Of a stretch of 64,000 nt of DNA, positions 19,212 through 31,139 are shown piece by piece. A program made the translations under genes and the position numbers. How positions within the stretch are numbered: position 1 is the first letter of the stretch; the number at the start of each line of letters is the position of its first letter. This stretch comes from Ehrlichia chaffeensis str. Arkansas (GTDB lineage Bacteria; Pseudomonadota; Alphaproteobacteria; Rickettsiales; Anaplasmataceae): assembly GCF_000013145.1 (NCBI RefSeq), contig NC_007799.1, forward strand, positions 620,001-684,000, read 5' to 3'. The notes under the pieces are model-generated. The model was not told the origin of the DNA. It made no database searches and was given only the letters and a program-made list of their open reading frames with translations.

Positions 19212-21055
19212 TAAACATAACAGAACCAGAAACTAGTGAAAAAGTATTAGCATTTGGAATAGATTTAGGAACTACTAATTCTTTAATTTCTATGATTGAT
19301 AGTGAAGGCAAAATCATCATATTTTCCGATGAAGATGGCAAATTCCTTATTTCCTCAACAGTAAGCTACATTAACAATCAAATACAAGTAGGAAAAAAAT
19401 ATTCCAATAAAGCTATCTGTTCAGTAAAAAGATTAATGGGAAAATCAATCAAAGATATAAAAAAATTATCTTTAGATTTACCATTTCATATAATTGATAA
19501 AGGTGATAATAACATATACATAGATAAGCAAGATGGTACATATGTTACACCAGTTGAAGTATCAGCAGAAATTCTCAAAAAATTATGTAAAATTGTAAAA
19601 GATAGTACTAATCTAGAAGTAAAAAAAGTAGTTATAACAGTACCTGCATATTTTGACGAAACAGCTAGAAAAGCAACAAAAGATGCAGCACATCTTGCTA
19701 ATCTTGAAGTATTACGTCTTTTAAATGAACCTACTGCAGCAGCATTAGCATATGGTACTGAAAAACCAGAATGTGAGAACAATATCTATATGATATACGA
19801 TTTAGGAGGTGGAACATTTGACGTTTCAATACTGAAATTACACCATGGAGTGTTTCAAGTATTAGCAACTGGTGGTAACACAAACTTAGGAGGCGATGAT
19901 ATAGATTATCTACTTGCAAAATTGATATATAACAAATATCAACAAACAGAAAATGTTAATGATACACCATTAAATAAAGAATTGCTAAATGATTTAATTG
20001 CAGATGCAAAATATGCAAAAGAATACCTAAGTGAACATTATACTGGAAGTTTTACTTTTAAAATCCATGACAAAAATTTTTCTTGTGAACTCAGTAGAGA
20101 TGAATTAGAAAGTATAATATCAGATTTATTAAATCAAACTTTAAGTATTGTAATTTCAACAATCAATAGTATAGAACTGAATTTTAGCAATATTGAAAAA
20201 GTAATATTAGTAGGTGGATCTACTAAAATGCCTATAATCAAAAAGATGCTAAACAATATATTCCACAATAAAGTATTTTGCGATGTAGATCCCGACAAAA
20301 TAGTAGCAGTTGGAGCTGCACTACAGGCTCATTATTTATCCAACCCACAAATAACAAACAAAAATGTTTTAATAGACGCCTTACCACTTTCACTAGGTAT
20401 AGAAACAATTGGTGGTATTGTAGAAAAAATCATTCCCAGAAATACACCTATACCTGCATCTGCTACACAAGAATTTACTACTTACGTTGATGGACAAAAC
20501 TCCATACAAATACATGTTTGTCAAGGAGAACGAGAAATGGTAGAACACAATAAATCATTAGCAAAATTTGATCTAAAAGGAATACCACCATTACCTGCAG
20601 GTACTGCAAAAATTATAGTAGAATTTAAAGTAGATATGGATGGGTTACTAACTGTTTCAGCACAAGAAAAATCTACAGGAATAACACAATCTATCAGCAT
20701 AAATCACACATGTGAATTAGATCAAAAAGAAATAGAAAATAACATTATCGATTCTATAACTAATTTTGAACATGATATGCATATACGCTCAATAGCTGAA
20801 CAAAAAGTAGAAGGACAAAGAATCATTACACTTATTAAAAATGCATTAATTGAAGATAAAAATTTAATATCAGAATTAGAGTTCAATACAATTAATAATG
20901 CAATCGCAGAAGCTGAAGAAATATTACTGAATGGTAAGACTGATAGAATTAAAGATGTCATAAACAACGTAGAAACACAAGCACATAATTTTATAAAAAA
21001 AAGAATGGATTTTTATCTAAAAAAATCCATTGATAACTGTAATATTAATAATTAA
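19202..21055 (+). CDS. hscA: Hsp70-type chaperone HscA
   Basis: This specialised Hsp70 helps release clusters from IscU by binding its LPPVK motif. The ATPase domain has [58 protein letters not shown] and VGGSTKMP. The substrate domain follows ([29 protein letters not shown]). The 617 residues match HscA rather than DnaK. It lies between hscB and fdx in the usual isc order. Confidence 0.96.
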   Translation: MQLVNITEPETSEKVLAFGIDLGTTNSLISMIDSEGKIIIFSDEDGKFLISSTVSYINNQIQVGKKYSNKAICSVKRLMGKSIKDIKKLSLDLPFHIIDKGDNNIYIDKQDGTYVTPVEVSAEILKKLCKIVKDSTNLEVKKVVITVPAYFDETARKATKDAAHLANLEVLRLLNEPTAAALAYGTEKPECENNIYMIYDLGGGTFDVSILKLHHGVFQVLATGGNTNLGGDDIDYLLAKLIYNKYQQTENVNDTPLNKELLNDLIADAKYAKEYLSEHYTGSFTFKIHDKNFSCELSRDELESIISDLLNQTLSIVISTINSIELNFSNIEKVILVGGSTKMPIIKKMLNNIFHNKVFCDVDPDKIVAVGAALQAHYLSNPQITNKNVLIDALPLSLGIETIGGIVEKIIPRNTPIPASATQEFTTYVDGQNSIQIHVCQGEREMVEHNKSLAKFDLKGIPPLPAGTAKIIVEFKVDMDGLLTVSAQEKSTGITQSISINHTCELDQKEIENNIIDSITNFEHDMHIRSIAEQKVEGQRIITLIKNALIEDKNLISELEFNTINNAIAEAEEILLNGKTDRIKDVINNVETQAHNFIKKRMDFYLKKSIDNCNINN

Positions 21056-21071
21056 TACATGGAGGTATGTT

Positions 21072-21422
21072 GTGCCATTAATAACATTCATTTCACCTGA
21101 TGGAAGCCGAAAAACTTATGAAGCTTATGATGGAGAAACCTTATTAAGTTTAGCACATAGAAATAATGTAGATTTAGAAGGTGCATGTGAAGGTTCTTTA
21201 GCATGTTCAACTTGTCATGTAATAATTGATCCAAGTTGGTATGATATAGTTGAACAACATAATGAAATCTCTGATGAAGAAAATGATATGCTTGATTTAG
21301 CATTTGGATTAACAGACACTTCACGTCTTGGATGTCAGATCATTCTCACAAAAGAACTTGATGGATTATGTGTAATTTTACCTACTGAAACCCGTAATAT
21401 ATCTTTTGTAAAAAATAGTTAA
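21072..21422 (+). CDS. fdx: [2Fe-2S] ferredoxin of the isc system
   Basis: This adrenodoxin-type ferredoxin supplies electrons for cluster assembly. The ligands are visible as [14 protein letters not shown], with the fourth Cys in RLGCQII. The GTG at 21072 ([12 protein letters not shown]) has a near-perfect GGAGG at 21061-21065 six bases upstream. It therefore starts there rather than at the in-frame 21030 position, which would overlap hscA. The length is about 116 residues. It is the last of the isc genes; the next gene follows after 14 bases. Confidence 0.95.
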   Translation: MPLITFISPDGSRKTYEAYDGETLLSLAHRNNVDLEGACEGSLACSTCHVIIDPSWYDIVEQHNEISDEENDMLDLAFGLTDTSRLGCQIILTKELDGLCVILPTETRNISFVKNS

Positions 21423-21436
21423 CCAGTTATAAAATA

Positions 21437-22510
21437 ATGAAGTATTTTAATAAAAAACTAATTGTAATATCATCAATTGTTATTGCATCAATTTCGTCTT
21501 TATACATAGGTGTTTGGCTCGTTATTGCCACTCATGTCAAAGCAACTTTATCAAAATCTTTAGCATATATCCATGCAGAGCATAGTAATGATATACAAAT
21601 TACGAACTTCCCCTTTATTCCAAAAATAAAGGTATTAAACTTAAAAATAAATTCATCTTCATTAAATATATCCATTCCATCATTGTCATTAAAATACCAT
21701 TTATTAAGCAATACATTAGAATTTATAGGTTTAGATAATGCTACACTAACATTTGAAAATTCAATGAAGATCACAAACAACGACCAGAAAAATACTTCAG
21801 TTTGTAATCTACATGATAACTTCAAGTTATTAATTAAACCTTCTAAAAATTTATTACTTTTTTTATTAGATAATAAAAACGATAAGAAAGCATATTTCAC
21901 ATCCATGGTATATGAAGACAATGGTATAAGTTGCAATAATAATCACATTATAAATAAAAGCATATTTTCTGTAGAAACTGATGAACACAAATCTTTCGAT
22001 AACCTGATAACAGTACTACAATACAAAATCAATGCAAGTGCTGCTAGTAATACAGATACTAACATCAATGTAAAAATAAAAGATGCTATAGTAACGTTAA
22101 GTATGTCAAATACCGAATTCAAAGAGATTAGTGCTATAATAGATAATATAGCATTAACATCCAGGAATTCATTAATTTCAATTTATGGTAAGCTATTACT
22201 GCCATTATCTCTAGATACGCAAATTAATGATGAAAAATTAATTATAGAAATAAGTAATTATCAGGATATCATTAAGCAATTAGTAAAAATATTATATCCT
22301 AAATCACAACATAAAGATAAAATATTTTCTGCTCTACAAGATTATATATACGCAATTTCCGAAAAAAAAGATAATGGTAATATTATATTATCGGTAAGTG
22401 AGACAGTTAATCCTTTTAATATTTTTATTTGCAAAGTTCCTTATGAGGAATTTATTAGTAAAATAAAAGCTATTACAAACACTATGGATAACCATGCAAA
22501 TAAAAAGTAA
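21437..22510 (+). CDS. Membrane-anchored protein, possibly DUF2125-like
   Basis: This 357-residue protein has a single N-terminal signal or anchor helix (VISSIVIASISSLYIGVWLV) and a predicted periplasmic body rich in short beta strands. The W near the end of the helix and the following LxNFPF-like pattern (ITNFPFIPKI) resemble the alphaproteobacterial DUF2125 family, but I am not certain. It follows fdx by 14 bases and overlaps ccmH by 17 bases. It is thus part of the same transcript, though no Fe-S link is evident. Function unknown. Confidence 0.75.
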   Translation: MKYFNKKLIVISSIVIASISSLYIGVWLVIATHVKATLSKSLAYIHAEHSNDIQITNFPFIPKIKVLNLKINSSSLNISIPSLSLKYHLLSNTLEFIGLDNATLTFENSMKITNNDQKNTSVCNLHDNFKLLIKPSKNLLLFLLDNKNDKKAYFTSMVYEDNGISCNNNHIINKSIFSVETDEHKSFDNLITVLQYKINASAASNTDTNINVKIKDAIVTLSMSNTEFKEISAIIDNIALTSRNSLISIYGKLLLPLSLDTQINDEKLIIEISNYQDIIKQLVKILYPKSQHKDKIFSALQDYIYAISEKKDNGNIILSVSETVNPFNIFICKVPYEEFISKIKAITNTMDNHANKK

Positions 22511-22898
22511 TTCAGTATTTATTACTATATTAGCATTCTCGTTTTTTTCCGTTTTTTCTGCCTACTCTTTTTCAATAGATGAGAAATTAGTCAATAATGA
22601 AATGGAATTACGTGCAATTGATCTATTTAAAATAGTAAGGTGCTTAATTTGTTCTGGTGAATCTATTTATGAATCACAATCACAATTAGCTTATGACATG
22701 CGCTTAATGATACGCAATAAAATCAAAAATGGCTACAATGACAACCAAATAATTACTGAATTACGAAATTATTATGGAAATCAAATAACTATCCTACCTC
22801 CTTACAATCCATATACTTATCCATTATGGATATTACCTATTCTTATTTTTGGAATAGGAATAATTATAATAATAAAATTTATTTATTATAAAATATAG
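22494..22898 (+). CDS. ccmH: Cytochrome c biogenesis protein CcmH
   Basis: It keeps the haem-binding cysteines of apocytochrome c reduced during haem ligation in the periplasm. A signal peptide is followed by the RCLICSGESIYESQSQLAYDM segment, containing the redox CxxC (here CLIC), then the helical NQIITELRNYYG region and one C-terminal membrane helix (PLWILPILIFGIGIIIIIKF). The 134 residues match the short alphaproteobacterial CcmH/CycL. It overlaps the upstream gene and is the end of the isc-containing transcript. It converges on ubiG. Confidence 0.93.
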   Translation: MQIKSNSVFITILAFSFFSVFSAYSFSIDEKLVNNEMELRAIDLFKIVRCLICSGESIYESQSQLAYDMRLMIRNKIKNGYNDNQIITELRNYYGNQITILPPYNPYTYPLWILPILIFGIGIIIIIKFIYYKI

Positions 22899-22968
22899 GA
22901 TAATTCAAATAGTTATAGTTAATTATTAATTTATCATATTAAAACTAATAATATTAAAACCTATCTGC

Positions 22969-22982
22969 TGGCTAACTAGCCA
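22969..22982. terminator. Small inverted repeat between convergent genes
   Basis: TGGCTA-AC-TAGCCA lies in the 114-bp gap between ccmH and the oppositely oriented ubiG. It is one of the few GC-containing hairpins in this AT-rich gap and could end transcription from both sides. The stem is short and no clean U-run follows, so this is tentative. Confidence 0.3.
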
Positions 22983-23012
22983 TACCGCACTAAATGTAAA
23001 ATTAAAATAATC

Positions 23013-23738
23013 CTAACTACTTACCTTTTGTGCAGCTAAAATATAATTTACAGAAATATCATCGGATAATACCCAACTTCTCCTTATCATATTAAAATTC
23101 ATTCCCATAATGTTTTTGACACATATACCATTAAGTGAAAACAAATTTACGATTTCTGAAGGCTTAACAAATCTACCCCATTGATGTGTCTTACGCGGAA
23201 CCAATTTTAAAATATATTCAGCACATACTATTGCATACAAAAAAGATTTCTTAGTTCTATTTAACGTAGATAAGAATATTATCCCATTATCACTTAATGC
23301 ATTGCTTACAGCATTGACAAAAACTGGTAAATTATCAACATGCTCAATTATTTCCATAATAGTTATAATATCATACTTTTCTTCGGTATTAACTAAAGAT
23401 TCTATATCCATACAGGAATACTTTAAATTACATAAACCACGTTCTGAAGCATGCACTCTCGCAATATTGATACTTTCTTCACTAGCATCTATACCAAAAA
23501 CTTTCATACCCAAACGAGACATAGATTCTGATAATAAACCACCTCCACATCCAAGATCAAGAACTGACAACGACTTAAAATTTGCTTTAGGAATAATCTT
23601 ACTTATATAATCAACAATATATCTCATTCTCAAAGGATGTATATCATGCAAGGCTTTTAATGGGCCATGTTCATCCCACCATTTATCAGCTATTTTTGAA
23701 AACTTTAATAACTCATTTTGATCAACCGTTTGACTCAT
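23013..23738 (-). CDS. ubiG: Ubiquinone biosynthesis O-methyltransferase
   Basis: It performs the two O-methylations of ubiquinone synthesis using S-adenosylmethionine. The SAM-binding motif is VLDLGCGGGLLSESMSRLG near residue 60, followed by VFGIDASEESI and the post-motif TIMEIIEHVDN. The N-terminal KWWDEHGPLKALHDIHPLR is diagnostic of UbiG. The start is the ATG at 23738, which overlaps the rpiB stop as ATGA. The two residues upstream come from a TTG-initiated extension that I discount. About 241 residues. Confidence 0.95.
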   Translation of the reverse strand: MSQTVDQNELLKFSKIADKWWDEHGPLKALHDIHPLRMRYIVDYISKIIPKANFKSLSVLDLGCGGGLLSESMSRLGMKVFGIDASEESINIARVHASERGLCNLKYSCMDIESLVNTEEKYDIITIMEIIEHVDNLPVFVNAVSNALSDNGIIFLSTLNRTKKSFLYAIVCAEYILKLVPRKTHQWGRFVKPSEIVNLFSLNGICVKNIMGMNFNMIRRSWVLSDDISVNYILAAQKVSS

Positions 23739-24181
23739 AAACAATTATCTATTTTTGCTATTCTTTGTACATGCCTCCCTTCAGAAAATTTTGTAGTAAT
23801 GAACTGATAAACTATAGACTGAGCTTCTCCATGATTAATATATCTAGCACCAAGACAAAGTACATTAGCATTATTATGCTCACGTGCTAACTTAGCTACT
23901 TCTACATTATAACACAAAGCTGCCCTAATTTTTCTGTGACGATTTGCCACAATACTCATGCCAATACCTGTACCACATATTAAAATACCGAACCCTAAAG
24001 TGTTAATGACACAATCTACAACATTTTGTACATAATCCGGGTAATCTACAGCAATACTAGATTCCATGCAACCATAATCCTCTACTACATAACCTAAATT
24101 GCTTAAATATAACTTAATAACTAATCTTAACTCTATTCCAGCATGATCAGAAGAAATGAAAATTTTCTGCATAGTCAACAT
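23735..24181 (-). CDS. rpiB: Ribose-5-phosphate isomerase B
   Basis: It interconverts ribose 5-phosphate and ribulose 5-phosphate in the pentose phosphate pathway. The LacAB/RpiB fold is recognised by FISSDHAGIELR, VEDYGC, GILICGTGIGMSIVANRHR (catalytic Cys in the CGTGIGMS loop) and NVLCLGARYI. The length is 148 residues. An alternative ATG three codons downstream (24172) would give the more usual N terminus; neither has a strong Shine-Dalgarno. It overlaps ubiG by four bases, indicating coupled expression. Confidence 0.95.
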   Translation of the reverse strand: MLTMQKIFISSDHAGIELRLVIKLYLSNLGYVVEDYGCMESSIAVDYPDYVQNVVDCVINTLGFGILICGTGIGMSIVANRHRKIRAALCYNVEVAKLAREHNNANVLCLGARYINHGEAQSIVYQFITTKFSEGRHVQRIAKIDNCL

Positions 24182-24293
24182 AATTTAACATGATCTAATA
24201 TCTATATGAAATACTATGAAAAGTCAATATCATAAACATAGTCACAACCCAAACGTTACAATTTCTCTTTACAATTTCAAGATAATGGTGTAA

Positions 24294-24312
24294 AAAACCT
24301 ACTATAGGTTTT
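24294..24312. promoter_or_regulatory. Perfect inverted repeat before the 79-residue gene
   Basis: AAAACCTA and TAGGTTTT form a perfect 8-bp inverted repeat with a 3-base centre, ending 17 bases before the start of the small gene at 24330. It could be an operator or an RNA hairpin near the ribosome-binding site. Nothing else identifies it. Confidence 0.35.
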
Positions 24313-24329
24313 ATAGTAAGTGTGGATAT

Positions 24330-24569
24330 ATGAACAACGGGAAAGAAGAATCAGAGAACATCATAAAATGCACTTTATCTTATTTAAATAATACAAAATC
24401 TTACACACATGCATTTAAAAAAAATATCATAGAAGCTTTTGAATCCGGACTAATAACAGAAGATCAATTTACTCATATGATATATCACGTAACAAAGTTT
24501 ATAAAAAAAATTGAAGTATATGAAAATATATTTCTAGGAATATATCATGATTACATCACATGCGGTTAG
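24330..24569 (+). CDS. Small hypothetical protein
   Basis: A 79-residue, mostly helical soluble protein with two cysteines and a central LITEDQFTHMIYHVTKFIKK segment. I do not recognise the family. It stands alone between divergent rpiB and a 3' convergent gene. The composition looks protein-like (charged and hydrophobic residues alternate as in amphipathic helices). It has no signal peptide. Possibly lineage-specific. Confidence 0.55.
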   Translation: MNNGKEESENIIKCTLSYLNNTKSYTHAFKKNIIEAFESGLITEDQFTHMIYHVTKFIKKIEVYENIFLGIYHDYITCG

Positions 24570-24822
24570 TATTATGCTATCCTTATCAACAACAATAATT
24601 AACTTTCCTCACAACTTTAAGAAAAATTAATAATAAGTACAATCTCTTTCCTTATCATTTTATAGTTTTATGTAGATATACAAAAAGGTAATAATATTCA
24701 TAAATGAATTTTTAGCTCTATTACATCAAAACATATTCAGTATATATACTTATTTTAAATACTCTATGCCCATACAGTATTTTATATTTAGAAAATCCGT
24801 ATCGATCTCAAATAACGTAATA

Positions 24823-25707
24823 TTAGCGTGCTTGCACATTATGGCTGTTTGCTGCTTGAATCAGGCGTTTTTTATAATTATCATTGTCTTTCCTTATAAT
24901 CGAAAAATATCTTTCAGGAATAGTCAAACCATCTTTACCAACACTCTCCATATCTACTAAAAAACTTCCCTTAACCCTAGCCTGATAAACTGTACGTAAC
25001 TTTTTAGTTTCTTCATTAACTGCAAATCCAATAACACATATTATGCAATCTAGAGAAATCACTTTATCTAATAATTTCACAGCATTATATAAATTGCCTA
25101 TTCCAGGCTTATAATGTCCACTTTCATTACTAATATAATGAATAATACCATTACTGACACTTAGTAAACCAGCACATATTACAGGCATACCCGCAGCTAA
25201 TGTTGAATGAAAATATGTTTGACCTTGAGTACGATCACATACTATATGATCATGAGTTATTAAATTTCCCTCTAACGTAATTACATATGCAACTTTACTA
25301 TTTGTACTATATATTTGACCATCATAAGAACAGAGTACAGGTCTATTTTTTTCCCTGATAAACCTTGTATGATATCGTCGTTCTGCTAAAGAAAACCATT
25401 TTATATCCAATAAACAATTTCGATAAAATACCTCAACATTTAGTTTATTCTTAAAACTAATTTCTTTATAAACTATATCATATCCTTGGCTATATTGCAT
25501 TACACCTGTAGCTGTCATTGATAATATAGGTTTACGAAAAATATCCATACTAACTTGTTGCTCTTTTGGAATGTTATACCAACTCTTCGTAGCAATCTTC
25601 CTAATACCCATAACAACTTTTCTTAGAAAAATAAGACTATTTTTCCTATAAAGTTTAACAATTTGCTGACTACCTTCTTTTTCACGTACAGTATGTAACA
25701 ATGGCAT
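24823..25707 (-). CDS. Candidate secreted effector with HSxxAG / SGHYxP motif
   Basis: This 295-residue protein has no membrane segments. Residues 167-201 carry HSTLAAGMPVICAG followed, after a short GIIHYI strand, by SNESGHYKPG. This resembles a motif (HSSFLAG...AGE...ISNxSGHYxP) that I know from a set of bacterial effectors/toxins and from plant IQM proteins. The real start is probably the ATG at 25707; the codon before it is TTG. The rest is basic and of mixed structure, with VDMESVGKDGLTIPERYF near the end. There is no operon partner. Function is not known; secretion is inferred only from motif and genus. Confidence 0.6.
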   Translation of the reverse strand: MPLLHTVREKEGSQQIVKLYRKNSLIFLRKVVMGIRKIATKSWYNIPKEQQVSMDIFRKPILSMTATGVMQYSQGYDIVYKEISFKNKLNVEVFYRNCLLDIKWFSLAERRYHTRFIREKNRPVLCSYDGQIYSTNSKVAYVITLEGNLITHDHIVCDRTQGQTYFHSTLAAGMPVICAGLLSVSNGIIHYISNESGHYKPGIGNLYNAVKLLDKVISLDCIICVIGFAVNEETKKLRTVYQARVKGSFLVDMESVGKDGLTIPERYFSIIRKDNDNYKKRLIQAANSHNVQAR

Positions 25708-25952
25708 CAATATTATAAATATAATAAGTTTATTTAAATATTATATTAATTCATTTATATAGTAAATATTATAATAACCCTTTTAACAATAAAAAAATTA
25801 AAGGAATAAAACAACAACAAACACAAATATACAAATCTTGAATAATAAAACATATAAAAAATATGCATTATCATTCAAGATCACACTACGATATGCTTAT
25901 ATAATAATTAAAACATGAAATTCAGATTATAATAAAAGCTTATAAACAAGCA

Positions 25953-26894
25953 TTAAATATTACTTACTAACTTTCTAATTGACATAACAGAGTCATTAAA
26001 TACATTCTTTTCCTCCTCAGTTAGTTGAAGTTCTATTACTTTTTCCACTCCATTTTTACCAATAATTACAGGAACACCTACAAATAGATCATGAACTCCA
26101 TACTCTCCCTTTAAATAAACAGAGCAAGATAACATTAATCTTCTATCATTCAAATAAGAGTCAACCATCAATAAAGCAGACTCAGCAGGTGCATAATAAG
26201 CTGAACCTACCTTTAATAAATTTACTATTTCTTCTCCACCTTTTCTAGTTTTTTCTATAATCTCATTAACCCTATCTTGTGTAATTAAATTCATTTTCAC
26301 CAGATCAGCAATAGATATCCCACCAACTGATGAGTACTTAACTAAAGGAAGCATAAAATCTCCGTGGCCACCCAATACTATAGAACTCACACTATCTACT
26401 GATACATTCAATTCTTTTGCAATAAAATAAGAGAACCTTGCTGCATCAAGTACCCCAGCCATACCAACAACCATATTACTTGGCAAATGAGAATATTTAT
26501 GCATAGCTAAAACCATTATATCAAGTGGATTAGTGACTACTACAACAAATGCATTAGGAGCATATTTAGCAATATTTTCTGCTACTTCTTTTATAACATG
26601 CACATTAGTATTAATCAGATCATCACGGCTCATTCCGGGCTTTCTAGATATTCCAGCAGTAACAATGATTGCATCAGCACCTTCGATATCAGCATAATTG
26701 TTAGTACCTAATATCTCTCCATTATGTTTTGCTACTGGTGAAGATTCAGCAATATCTAATGCTTTACCTTTGGCTATACCACCATTGACATCTAATAAAA
26801 CGACATCTCCTAAATTTCGTGACCTAACTAAATATGCTATCATGCCACCTATACTACCTGCACCAATAAGAGCAATCTTTTTACGTTTTATCAT
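25953..26894 (-). CDS. mdh: Malate dehydrogenase
   Basis: This TCA-cycle enzyme oxidises malate to oxaloacetate with NAD. The Rossmann start is [18 protein letters not shown], and NAD selectivity is shown by the Asp in VVLLDV. Active-site elements include [16 protein letters not shown], the VTNPLDIM loop and [10 protein letters not shown] with the catalytic His. The 313 residues fit the lactate-dehydrogenase-like MDH of alphaproteobacteria. It stands alone with a 242-bp gap downstream. Confidence 0.96.
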   Translation of the reverse strand: MIKRKKIALIGAGSIGGMIAYLVRSRNLGDVVLLDVNGGIAKGKALDIAESSPVAKHNGEILGTNNYADIEGADAIIVTAGISRKPGMSRDDLINTNVHVIKEVAENIAKYAPNAFVVVVTNPLDIMVLAMHKYSHLPSNMVVGMAGVLDAARFSYFIAKELNVSVDSVSSIVLGGHGDFMLPLVKYSSVGGISIADLVKMNLITQDRVNEIIEKTRKGGEEIVNLLKVGSAYYAPAESALLMVDSYLNDRRLMLSCSVYLKGEYGVHDLFVGVPVIIGKNGVEKVIELQLTEEEKNVFNDSVMSIRKLVSNI

Positions 26895-26971
26895 TATTTC
26901 CTCTACTTTATTTCAAGACCACTACTTATGAAGTTTACCTGATTATAGAATATATACAATACTTAATCTAA

Positions 26972-27322
26972 CTAACTATTACTTTTCGTAGTTTCTAATA
27001 CAACACTAATATTACCATTTGTACCACAAGTAAGAGGCTTATATAACTTTAAATAACAGTGATAAATTTTTTCATTTGTCATGATATAAGCTAATAAATC
27101 TGATGCCATCGTTTCCAATAATAAAAAACGACGCGAGTTAACAAAATTAATTAAATTATCAGTAAATATACTATAATCTACAGTTTCATCAATATCATAT
27201 ATTAGATCATTACAACAAAGAGTTAAGTCACAATCTATTATTATTTTTTGTTTTATAACTTTCTCCCAACAACGAACTCCTATATAAGAATAGACTGTAA
27301 ATCCATGAATTTGTATTTTCAT
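26972..27322 (-). CDS. folB: Dihydroneopterin aldolase
   Basis: It is the folate-pathway enzyme that splits dihydroneopterin to 6-hydroxymethyl-dihydropterin. It starts KIQIHGFTVYSYIGVRCWEK, with the expected short strand and the conserved Tyr and Glu near the pterin site. DETVDYSIFTDNLINFV and LLETMASDLLAYI follow, then a C-terminal LYKPLT. It has 116 residues. It is separate from folE, which lies 8 kb away in this window. Confidence 0.88.
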   Translation of the reverse strand: MKIQIHGFTVYSYIGVRCWEKVIKQKIIIDCDLTLCCNDLIYDIDETVDYSIFTDNLINFVNSRRFLLLETMASDLLAYIMTNEKIYHCYLKLYKPLTCGTNGNISVVLETTKSNS

Positions 27323-27513
27323 CTTAATACATTTTGTAATAAATAATAAAAAAGTACATCATCAATAACAAAAGTTCAATAAAACATCTAAATAACTCTT
27401 ACTTTATTATAAATTCTTCTGATACCAGATGTATAATTTTTTATAAAATACTGTCACATTTAGTTTTATATAGTATAAATATCAATGTTGAGATAACTGA
27501 GAGTAATGTAAAA

Positions 27514-28101
27514 ATGTTTTTATATAACTACTTGCCTTTCTTTAAAAAAAAGAAACAAGATCAAGATACCAACAAAATTTGCTATTCAGGAGGAATAAGA
27601 AGATTTAGTAGTATATTAATAGATTTGACTATTTTAATATTTATCTTACAAATTATACACAACGTATACTCTTACTTTTTCATGCATGAAACAGATAACA
27701 CTGTAATAAAAATTATAGAAAAATACAAAATGAGTGTACCATTAACCGCACAAGAAGAACAAATTAAAAATAAACATGTATTTAAGGCTATTTGTGGACA
27801 AATTATTCAGATGATTGCACTTTACATATACGCTGCATATAGTTGGACTAAATTCTCTGCAACACTGGGAAAATTTCTTACAGGATTAAGAGTTGTTGAT
27901 GCAACAACTTTTCAAAAAATAACACTATCTCAATCAACAAAGCGTATTTTTGGATCCATTCTTTCTTCTATTCCACTATGTTTAGGAATAGTATGGTGTA
28001 ATTTTAATAAACGTAAACAAACATGGCATGATAAAATAGCAAATACTGTTGTAGTAACCAATAAGAGTTTAAAAAATTACCATAATAATCATAACTTATG
28101 A
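27514..28101 (+). CDS. RDD family membrane protein
   Basis: This 195-residue membrane protein has three hydrophobic helices. The name-giving residues are seen as GGIRRFSSILIDLTILIFIL (R and D in the first helix). Typical later parts are FSATLGKFLTGLRVVD and the C-terminal KRKQTWHDKIANTVVV. RDD proteins are of uncertain function; some affect ion exchange. It is flanked by convergent tsaD downstream and divergent folB upstream. Confidence 0.85.
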   Translation: MFLYNYLPFFKKKKQDQDTNKICYSGGIRRFSSILIDLTILIFILQIIHNVYSYFFMHETDNTVIKIIEKYKMSVPLTAQEEQIKNKHVFKAICGQIIQMIALYIYAAYSWTKFSATLGKFLTGLRVVDATTFQKITLSQSTKRIFGSILSSIPLCLGIVWCNFNKRKQTWHDKIANTVVVTNKSLKNYHNNHNL

Positions 28102-28208
28102 TTATAAAAAACACATTTTCTAGATAATTCTTTACTAGTACTACTAAAAACTAATCTATAATTATAAAAATGTTCTTGATAAATATTTTATGCCAGTCAA
28201 GCTTTCAT

Positions 28209-29258
28209 CTACTTTCTTAGTATATCAAACCTCAAATTTTCTAAAGGCCACCTTGCTCTTGGAAAAAAATTTAAATTTGAAACATAACCCTTTGCTAAAT
28301 TTTCAATACCAGCCCATCCTATCATAACTCCATTATCAGTACATAACTTACTTGGAGGATACAATATTTCAAAACCATTATCATTTGCACATACTGACAT
28401 ACGATTACGTAATAATTTATTAGCTGCAACACCACCAGTTACTACTAACTTATTAATCCTGTGATCTATATCTTTTGACATTACAATCGCGTTGTTAATC
28501 CTGTTTACCAATATATCACCAACACAATCTTGGAAAGATGCTGAAATATTACATACCAACTCATGATTTATACACTTCTGACCTGCAATAATATTTCTCA
28601 CAGCAGTTTTAAGTCCAGAAAACGAAAAATCACATCCAGGACGGTTAGTTAATGCTCGTGGTAAAGTAAAACTTCCACTATCACCTAACAAAGACTTCTC
28701 TTCAATAATTGGCCCCCCAGGATACCCAAGATTTAACATTCTTGCTACTTTATCAAATACTTCACCTAAAGAATCATCCAAAGAAGAACCTAACTTATAA
28801 TAACACCTTACATCGTAAGCTACCAAGAACTGACAATGCCCTCCAGACATTATTAACAATAAGAATGGAAAATCTATTTCATAAAACATACGAATAATTA
28901 AAGCATGAGCCTCTAAATGATTAATTTCAATAATAGGCTTACCAGTAACACTGGAAATTGCTTTAGCCATCATTATGCCAACTATTAAACCACCAATAAG
29001 ACCAGGACCTGCAGTAACAGCAATAGCATCAATATCATTAAAACAAAGTTGCGACTCCTCTATACAACTACCAACTAACTCATATAAATAATTAATATGA
29101 GCACGAGAAGCAATTTCCGGAACAACTCCACCATATGCTGCATGTTCCTGCTGTGAAAGAATTTTATGTGATAAAACCTCCTTATTACTATTTACAATAG
29201 CAACAGCAGTTTCATCACAACTTGTTTCTATACCTAATACTATTTTTAATTTATCCAC
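28209..29258 (-). CDS. tsaD: tRNA N6-adenosine threonylcarbamoyltransferase
   Basis: It attaches threonylcarbamoyl to A37 of ANN-decoding tRNAs. It shows the ASKHA start LGIETSCDETAVAIV, the metal-binding histidines in INHLEAHALI, MSGGHCQFLVAYD, GEVFDKVARMLNLGYPGGP and FSFSGLKTAVRN. The VTGGVAANKLLR and CTDNGVMIGWAG motifs are near the C terminus. 349 residues, complete. It ends 6 bases before the start of the downstream-coded binding protein region and is probably the last gene of the tpiA transcript. Confidence 0.96.
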   Translation of the reverse strand: MDKLKIVLGIETSCDETAVAIVNSNKEVLSHKILSQQEHAAYGGVVPEIASRAHINYLYELVGSCIEESQLCFNDIDAIAVTAGPGLIGGLIVGIMMAKAISSVTGKPIIEINHLEAHALIIRMFYEIDFPFLLLIMSGGHCQFLVAYDVRCYYKLGSSLDDSLGEVFDKVARMLNLGYPGGPIIEEKSLLGDSGSFTLPRALTNRPGCDFSFSGLKTAVRNIIAGQKCINHELVCNISASFQDCVGDILVNRINNAIVMSKDIDHRINKLVVTGGVAANKLLRNRMSVCANDNGFEILYPPSKLCTDNGVMIGWAGIENLAKGYVSNLNFFPRARWPLENLRFDILRK

Positions 29259-29264
29259 ACTTTC

Positions 29265-30964
<1,700 letters not shown>

Positions 30965-30985
30965 AAAAATTACTAAAATTAAATG

Positions 30986-31058
30986 TGCCGGCTATAAGAC
31001 TTGAACTCATAACCCTCTGATTACAAATCAGATGCTCTCCCAGTTGAGCTAAGCCGGC
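30986..31058 (-). tRNA. tRNA-Thr (UGU)
   Basis: The minus strand folds as a full cloverleaf of 73 bases. The acceptor stem is GCCGGCU with AGCCGGC, the D arm is GCTCAACTGGGAGAGC, the anticodon arm is CTGATTTGTAATCAG with anticodon TGT, and the T arm contains GTTCAAGTC. The discriminator base is A. CCA is not encoded (CAT follows). It sits 21 bases upstream of tpiA on the same strand. Confidence 0.96.
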
Positions 31059-31139
31059 TGGAACTTTTTGTAATTCTATATATAATATTATAAAAGTCAA
31101 TACCCAGAATCATATTTTATATATTTAATATCACTTTAC

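Noticed and set aside
24766-24960. Plus-strand frame of 64 residues at the end of the effector-like gene
   Set aside because: It overlaps the well-formed minus-strand gene and has a composition typical of antisense reading.
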